Origin: Bacteroidota bacterium
GTDB taxonomy: Bacteria > Bacteroidota > Bacteroidia > UKL13-3
Assembly (NCBI GenBank): GCA_947460565.1
Contig: CANHJJ010000053.1
Span: 1-9,769 of the forward strand
Direction of reading: 5' to 3'
Length of the DNA: 9,769 bases
The translations under genes were made by a program, and so were the position numbers. Positions 6,233-9,769 of this stretch are shown piece after piece (the first letter of the stretch is position 1; each line of letters begins with the position of its first letter). The notes below the pieces were generated by a model. The model was not told where the DNA came from. It did no database searches and saw only the letters and a list, made by a program, of their open reading frames with translations.

Positions 6233-9200
6233 TTACAAAATCAACGTAATTTTTGTTCCATTTCCTTCTTCACTTTCTATATTGATTTTGCCATTTAATA
6301 ATTCAAGCAATTCGATGATAATAATGTAGCCGATACCGCTGCGGTTGCTGAGTACTTCAACGCTTCTTAGTGCTTTAATTTCTTTAATCCGCATTAGGTT
6401 TTCTTTGCTCATACCAGGTCCATTGTCTTCAATGTGAAGTTGGTACTTTTCGCCTACATGCTCACCGCTTACTTTAATGGTGGTGTCTTGGCAATATTTA
6501 TTGGCATTTGAAAAGATGTTTTGAATAATGATATTGATGATGGTAGCATCTGTGAAAATGACATCATCATAGGAAATTTCATTCACAAAATTATTTCGTT
6601 TTTGTGCCGACATTTCGGCTATTAAATCAAGCTGATCTTCTATCAAAGGATTCAGGGCTACTGATTCTTTACTTACTTTAATCAAATTGTTTTGATAACG
6701 TATCCAATTTAAAATATTTTGCGCATTGTGGTGTAATTTATCAGATGTTGTTTGAATGTCTTTTATGAAATCCATATTCAACATATTCTTACCTTTAAAT
6801 GCATTTTTAGCCGTAATAGAGATGAAGCGCAGCGGTGTAATAATATCATGCGAAATAATGCCAATAAGCATGTTTTTAATATCAACAGATTGCTTCAATT
6901 TTTTTTCAGAAGCAGATAATTCCTTATTTAGTTCTAACAAATCACTAATTCTACTTTGTATGGTTTTTTCGAGTTGTAAATTTCTTAGCCTAACTCTATA
7001 AGAAAATACCCTAACTATTCCGATAATACTTAAGATGACAAAGCCAATACACATAACAAAGAACCAAGACTCTTCATATACCCTTTTTTGGATTTCAAAT
7101 GGAATATTTTTAATTACATAATTGTTATAACCTTTACCCGCTTTTTTTCTTATATGCAATATGTATTTGCCTGATGGTAAATTAGGGTAAGAAATACTAA
7201 GATTATTATTCTTTAACAACAGCCAAGTATTGTTAAGTCCTTCAAGGTTATATTCATATTGCAGGTTCGCATTATTCCCCCAATATGGACTTGAAATTGC
7301 GAAGTTTACTTCATTAAAATTAGAAGGAAGTATAATGTCGCTTCTATTGTATATTATTTTTTTATCGGAGCTTATTTCATCTATAAAAATGTCACTTTTT
7401 GGAAATGGGTCGTTTACTTTTAACGGGTTTAACCAAACCAATCCTTCCATACTAGAAAATGAAAAATATCCATTTTTTAATTTTATACAATTGGGATCGC
7501 AACCACCATTAAACTCAATATTTTCAAGGCCATCATCTTGCCCAAAATAGCTATAATAAATAGTCCTATTAGTATCTGATAAGTATGAATTTATTTCATC
7601 AATATGGGTTTTAAAAATACCCCTGTTTGTGCTCATCCAAACATAGTTGCTGTCATCCAAAATAAAGCCGTGCACAGATTTTAAACAATTGTTTGCATCC
7701 ATTGGCATTTGTGTGAATTTTCCATTTTGGTAAACCAAATAGCCATAACCATAGGTGCCAATAAAAATTAAATCTTGGTATACGAATAAATTTCTTACAC
7801 AGTAGTTTTTAAGGAGAACTTTTGGCTTAGCTTTTTTATTCAATAAGGGTATTGAAATGATACCACTGCAAGTTGCCATCCAAATATTCTTGCCTTGGTT
7901 TTTAATCATACAAAAGGGTATGGTGTTTTCGCCATGAGGAATAATTTCTTTATATGAGTTATGATATACATCTTTGTAAACATAGCCAAAACTTCTGGGA
8001 GTGCCTACCCAAGTAGTATCTCCATCTTCTAGGAAACTAGTTATGCGCCCATCTGAATCGGTTGGGATGAATATGTGTTTTTTAGTTTTGGCATCATAGC
8101 GATAGATTTTCTCTGACATTCCATACCAAATATTACCATGCTTATCTTTTAGTATCCCCTCTGTGTTTAATATCCTGTCTGTAAATTTATAATCTGTAAT
8201 TTCTTTGAGAGAAAATTTTCTTAAGTTATAAGTAAGGATGCTAGCACTATCTAGAGCAACTTGGGCATAATAGGAGTTACTTATTGATATATTGTTATTG
8301 TTATAGGTTAGGGTAAGAATTTCCTTTTGCTTATAAGCAAATAGTCCCCTAGTATCAGTTCCAATATAATATGCTTTATTGATATCGTTGTATAAAATTT
8401 CATTGATTATACATTTTTTAGGCAATTTGTCAATCACTAGCTGACTGCTTATTTTTTTATCCTTAGCTTCTAACTTATAGAGTTTTTCTCCCAATTTCAT
8501 AAAAACATTATTGTCAGAAATCTTCCAATGAATTTTTTCAATGGTTTTAGTTTTTGTATAATACTCATTTTGTAAAATGTCACCTGACATTTCTATTTTT
8601 TCGATATTGTTTTTATTGATATCTATTTTATAAATATCTTTCTCGGCATCAAAAAAGAATATGTTTCCATTCATAAAAAAAGTCTGAGTTATTTTGTGAC
8701 CCTTTGTTGGAATAAGAGAAATGAATGTAGTGTCTTGATAAAGATAAAATCCACCCTTTCCTAGTATTACGAATTTTTTTTCTGATAAAGGAAAAATGTG
8801 CAGTGGATATTGAAAGTAAAGCCAATCATAACCTTTCTTTTGAGAAATACATTGAATGAAGTTTATAGCATTTATATTTGGTAAGGCCCCCATAATATAT
8901 AGGGTTTTATTCTTGCCAATTAAGTCTAGTTCATTATCCTTTATTTTATAAATCCTTCCGAAGATATCATAGGCTATGATTTCATTTTTAATGGTTTTGG
9001 CAAGTCCTTTTATACGATCCGATTCAATGGGTTTTCCAACACATTCCTTATATGTTTTAAATTTGTTTCCATCGTATTTTACGATACCCCCTTCTGTAGC
9101 CAGCCACATATAGCCATGCTCATCCATCTGCATGCCATTGATGCTATTTTGGGGCAGTCCGTTGGTTGAATTGAATTGCTTTATAATAAAATTCTGTTGG

Positions 9201-9262
9201 GCATTTAGGTTACCAATGCCAAGTATTGTCAAAAAGAAGCATATGAATTGTCTAGGCCTCAT
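6233..9262 (-). CDS. Two-component sensor histidine kinase with periplasmic propeller (Reg_prop/Y_Y_Y)
   Basis: This is a 1009-residue membrane sensor kinase. Residues 1-21 are a signal peptide ending near LNAQQ. A large periplasmic sensor (about 22-625) contains propeller-type repeats of the pattern D..G..W.....G..+yd, clearest at 44-65, 370-391, 455-471 and 532-553, with others degenerate. A Y_Y_Y-type beta domain follows (about 650-725; LQYEYNLEGLNNTW at 667-680). One membrane segment spans about 732-755, then a coiled coil (757-797). In the cytoplasm, SHDIITPL carries the phospho-acceptor His805. The ATPase domain shows the N-box NIFSNANKY (915-923; Asn919 for Mg), the G1 box DNGPGM (946-951) and a divergent G2, SGIGY (975-979). 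There is no receiver or DNA-binding domain, so it is not a one-piece hybrid (HTCS) regulator. The gene starts three bases after the response-regulator stop, which makes that protein its likely partner. Reg_prop sensors in Bacteroidota often sense glycans or breakdown products, but no carbohydrate genes are nearby and the ligand is unknown. It converges on kmo, with five bases between stops. Confidence 0.93.
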   Translation of the reverse strand: MRPRQFICFFLTILGIGNLNAQQNFIIKQFNSTNGLPQNSINGMQMDEHGYMWLATEGGIVKYDGNKFKTYKECVGKPIESDRIKGLAKTIKNEIIAYDIFGRIYKIKDNELDLIGKNKTLYIMGALPNINAINFIQCISQKKGYDWLYFQYPLHIFPLSEKKFVILGKGGFYLYQDTTFISLIPTKGHKITQTFFMNGNIFFFDAEKDIYKIDINKNNIEKIEMSGDILQNEYYTKTKTIEKIHWKISDNNVFMKLGEKLYKLEAKDKKISSQLVIDKLPKKCIINEILYNDINKAYYIGTDTRGLFAYKQKEILTLTYNNNNISISNSYYAQVALDSASILTYNLRKFSLKEITDYKFTDRILNTEGILKDKHGNIWYGMSEKIYRYDAKTKKHIFIPTDSDGRITSFLEDGDTTWVGTPRSFGYVYKDVYHNSYKEIIPHGENTIPFCMIKNQGKNIWMATCSGIISIPLLNKKAKPKVLLKNYCVRNLFVYQDLIFIGTYGYGYLVYQNGKFTQMPMDANNCLKSVHGFILDDSNYVWMSTNRGIFKTHIDEINSYLSDTNRTIYYSYFGQDDGLENIEFNGGCDPNCIKLKNGYFSFSSMEGLVWLNPLKVNDPFPKSDIFIDEISSDKKIIYNRSDIILPSNFNEVNFAISSPYWGNNANLQYEYNLEGLNNTWLLLKNNNLSISYPNLPSGKYILHIRKKAGKGYNNYVIKNIPFEIQKRVYEESWFFVMCIGFVILSIIGIVRVFSYRVRLRNLQLEKTIQSRISDLLELNKELSASEKKLKQSVDIKNMLIGIISHDIITPLRFISITAKNAFKGKNMLNMDFIKDIQTTSDKLHHNAQNILNWIRYQNNLIKVSKESVALNPLIEDQLDLIAEMSAQKRNNFVNEISYDDVIFTDATIINIIIQNIFSNANKYCQDTTIKVSGEHVGEKYQLHIEDNGPGMSKENLMRIKEIKALRSVEVLSNRSGIGYIIIIELLELLNGKINIESEEGNGTKITLIL
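6236..6290. repeat. Nine-base inverted repeat at the kmo/kinase convergence
   Basis: CAAAATCAA (6236-6244) is perfectly complementary to TTGATTTTG (6282-6290), with 37 bases between. A shorter pair, TTGATT (6220-6225) with AATCAA (6239-6244), shares its right arm with the first arm and could form an alternative hairpin across the kmo stop. Both are AT-rich and have no clear U-tract, so they may be chance. They are the only terminator candidates I found where two genes end five bases apart. Confidence 0.2.
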
Positions 9263-9265
9263 ACA

Positions 9266-9769
9266 TTAACTACTGGTGTATCTATATACTTCCAATACAT
9301 TTCTCATATCCATCACATTTGAAACGCCAAGTTTATTGAATATTCGCGCTTTATAGGTGGCAACAGTAGTAGGTTTTAAATCTAATTTGAGTGAAATTTC
9401 TTTTACGCCAGTACCTTTCATTATGTAGTTCATAACAATTAGCTCTCTATCCGATAAGCTGTCTATTGGACTTTCTGGAGTGAATTTCAAATCATCTCTT
9501 GACATTCTTTCTTTTAACTCCCTGCTGATATATGCCTTTCCTGATAAGAACAAATCTAAAGCTTCTATAACTACTGCTTCACTGCTTTGCTTGCTCAAGA
9601 AACCCGTGGCACCCATATCAAGCATTCGCTTTCCATAAATCTCCTCTGGGCTCATGGTGTAAATTAGAATGGGTATGTTGGGGTATAGTTTTCTAATTTC
9701 TGGCAAATGCTCAATGATGTTGTCATCCAACATTTGCATGTCGAAAATAAGGTGCGTAAATGCAAACGA
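9266..9769 (-). CDS. NarL/LuxR-type response regulator, N-terminus cut by the window edge
   Basis: The last 167 residues of a response regulator are visible. The reading frame continues upstream through the ATG at 9739 to the window edge, adding SFAFTHLIFD before MQMLDD. IFDMQML matches the D..MP segment of a receiver, so the phospho-acceptor Asp is encoded at 9740-9742. The ATG at 9739 therefore cannot be the start, and roughly the first 50 residues lie outside the window. Within the receiver, the conserved Thr is in LIYTMS (25-30, counting from the 9739 codon) and the conserved Lys is Lys50 in GFLSKQSS. The C-terminal HTH (about 94-150) is LuxR/NarL-type, with SDRELIVMNYIMKG, then the helix pair KEISLKLDLKPTTVATYKARIFNKLGV (split around residue 121), ending at YTSS. 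Phosphorylation presumably comes from the kinase encoded three bases downstream. Target genes are unknown. Confidence 0.93.
   Translation of the reverse strand, partial: SFAFTHLIFDMQMLDDNIIEHLPEIRKLYPNIPILIYTMSPEEIYGKRMLDMGATGFLSKQSSEAVVIEALDLFLSGKAYISRELKERMSRDDLKFTPESPIDSLSDRELIVMNYIMKGTGVKEISLKLDLKPTTVATYKARIFNKLGVSNVMDMRNVLEVYRYTSS

Noticed and set aside
7230..7550. Open frame of 106 residues on the plus strand opposite the kinase sensor
   Set aside because: It is antisense to conserved propeller and Y_Y_Y coding sequence and has no promoter-like element or family resemblance.
9737..9739. ATG as the start of the response regulator
   Set aside because: It would begin just after the phospho-acceptor Asp and discard half the receiver. 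The frame is open beyond it to the window edge.
1..9769. tRNA/rRNA genes, CRISPR arrays, insertion sequences, integrase or attachment sites, riboswitches
   Set aside because: No cloverleaf-like sequence, regularly spaced repeats, transposase or integrase motifs, or long structured leaders were seen. Only 82 and 54 bases of non-coding spacer exist between genes.

Overview
The window looks like a gene-dense, AT-rich stretch of a Bacteroidota chromosome (Flavobacteriia/Chitinophagia-like; I cannot be more precise). The reasons are: starts without Shine-Dalgarno sequences; several copies of the Bacteroidota -7 promoter motif TAnnTTTG close to gene starts; a periplasmic-propeller (Reg_prop/Y_Y_Y) histidine kinase; a DUF2452 protein; and IspH and kynurenine-pathway proteins with Bacteroidota-type signatures. 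Eight protein genes fill almost the whole window. No RNA gene, insertion sequence, CRISPR array or phage gene was seen. The longest spaces not covered by genes are 82 and 54 bases.

Layout, left to right. (1) A plus-strand polytopic membrane protein of unknown function (DUF6798/GT-C-like); its reading frame is still open at the left edge. (2) It converges, with one base between the stops, on a minus-strand ispH-gpx pair. IspH is the last enzyme of the MEP isoprenoid pathway and carries an oxygen-sensitive iron-sulfur cluster. Gpx is a cysteine-type, apparently membrane-anchored glutathione/thioredoxin peroxidase. (3) An 82-base divergent spacer separates ispH from a plus-strand run of three genes: a DUF2452 protein, kynureninase (kynU) and kynurenine 3-monooxygenase (kmo). 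Kmo hydroxylates kynurenine and KynU cleaves the product to 3-hydroxyanthranilate plus alanine. This is the middle of the tryptophan-to-quinolinate route to NAD. The enzymes before and after these two steps are not in the window. (4) Converging on kmo, with five bases between the stops, is a minus-strand two-component system. A NarL/LuxR-type response regulator, cut by the right edge, lies upstream of a 1009-residue sensor kinase with a periplasmic propeller, one membrane segment and a cytoplasmic HisKA/HATPase core.

Most of the window is well-understood housekeeping and catabolic content, and I see no clear new defence or mobile system. The points most worth a second look are the ispH-peroxidase pairing, the DUF2452 gene leading the kynurenine genes, the split propeller-kinase/NarL signalling unit with a divergent ATP lid, near-leaderless promoter placement, and a nested inverted repeat lying exactly over one pair of convergent stops.
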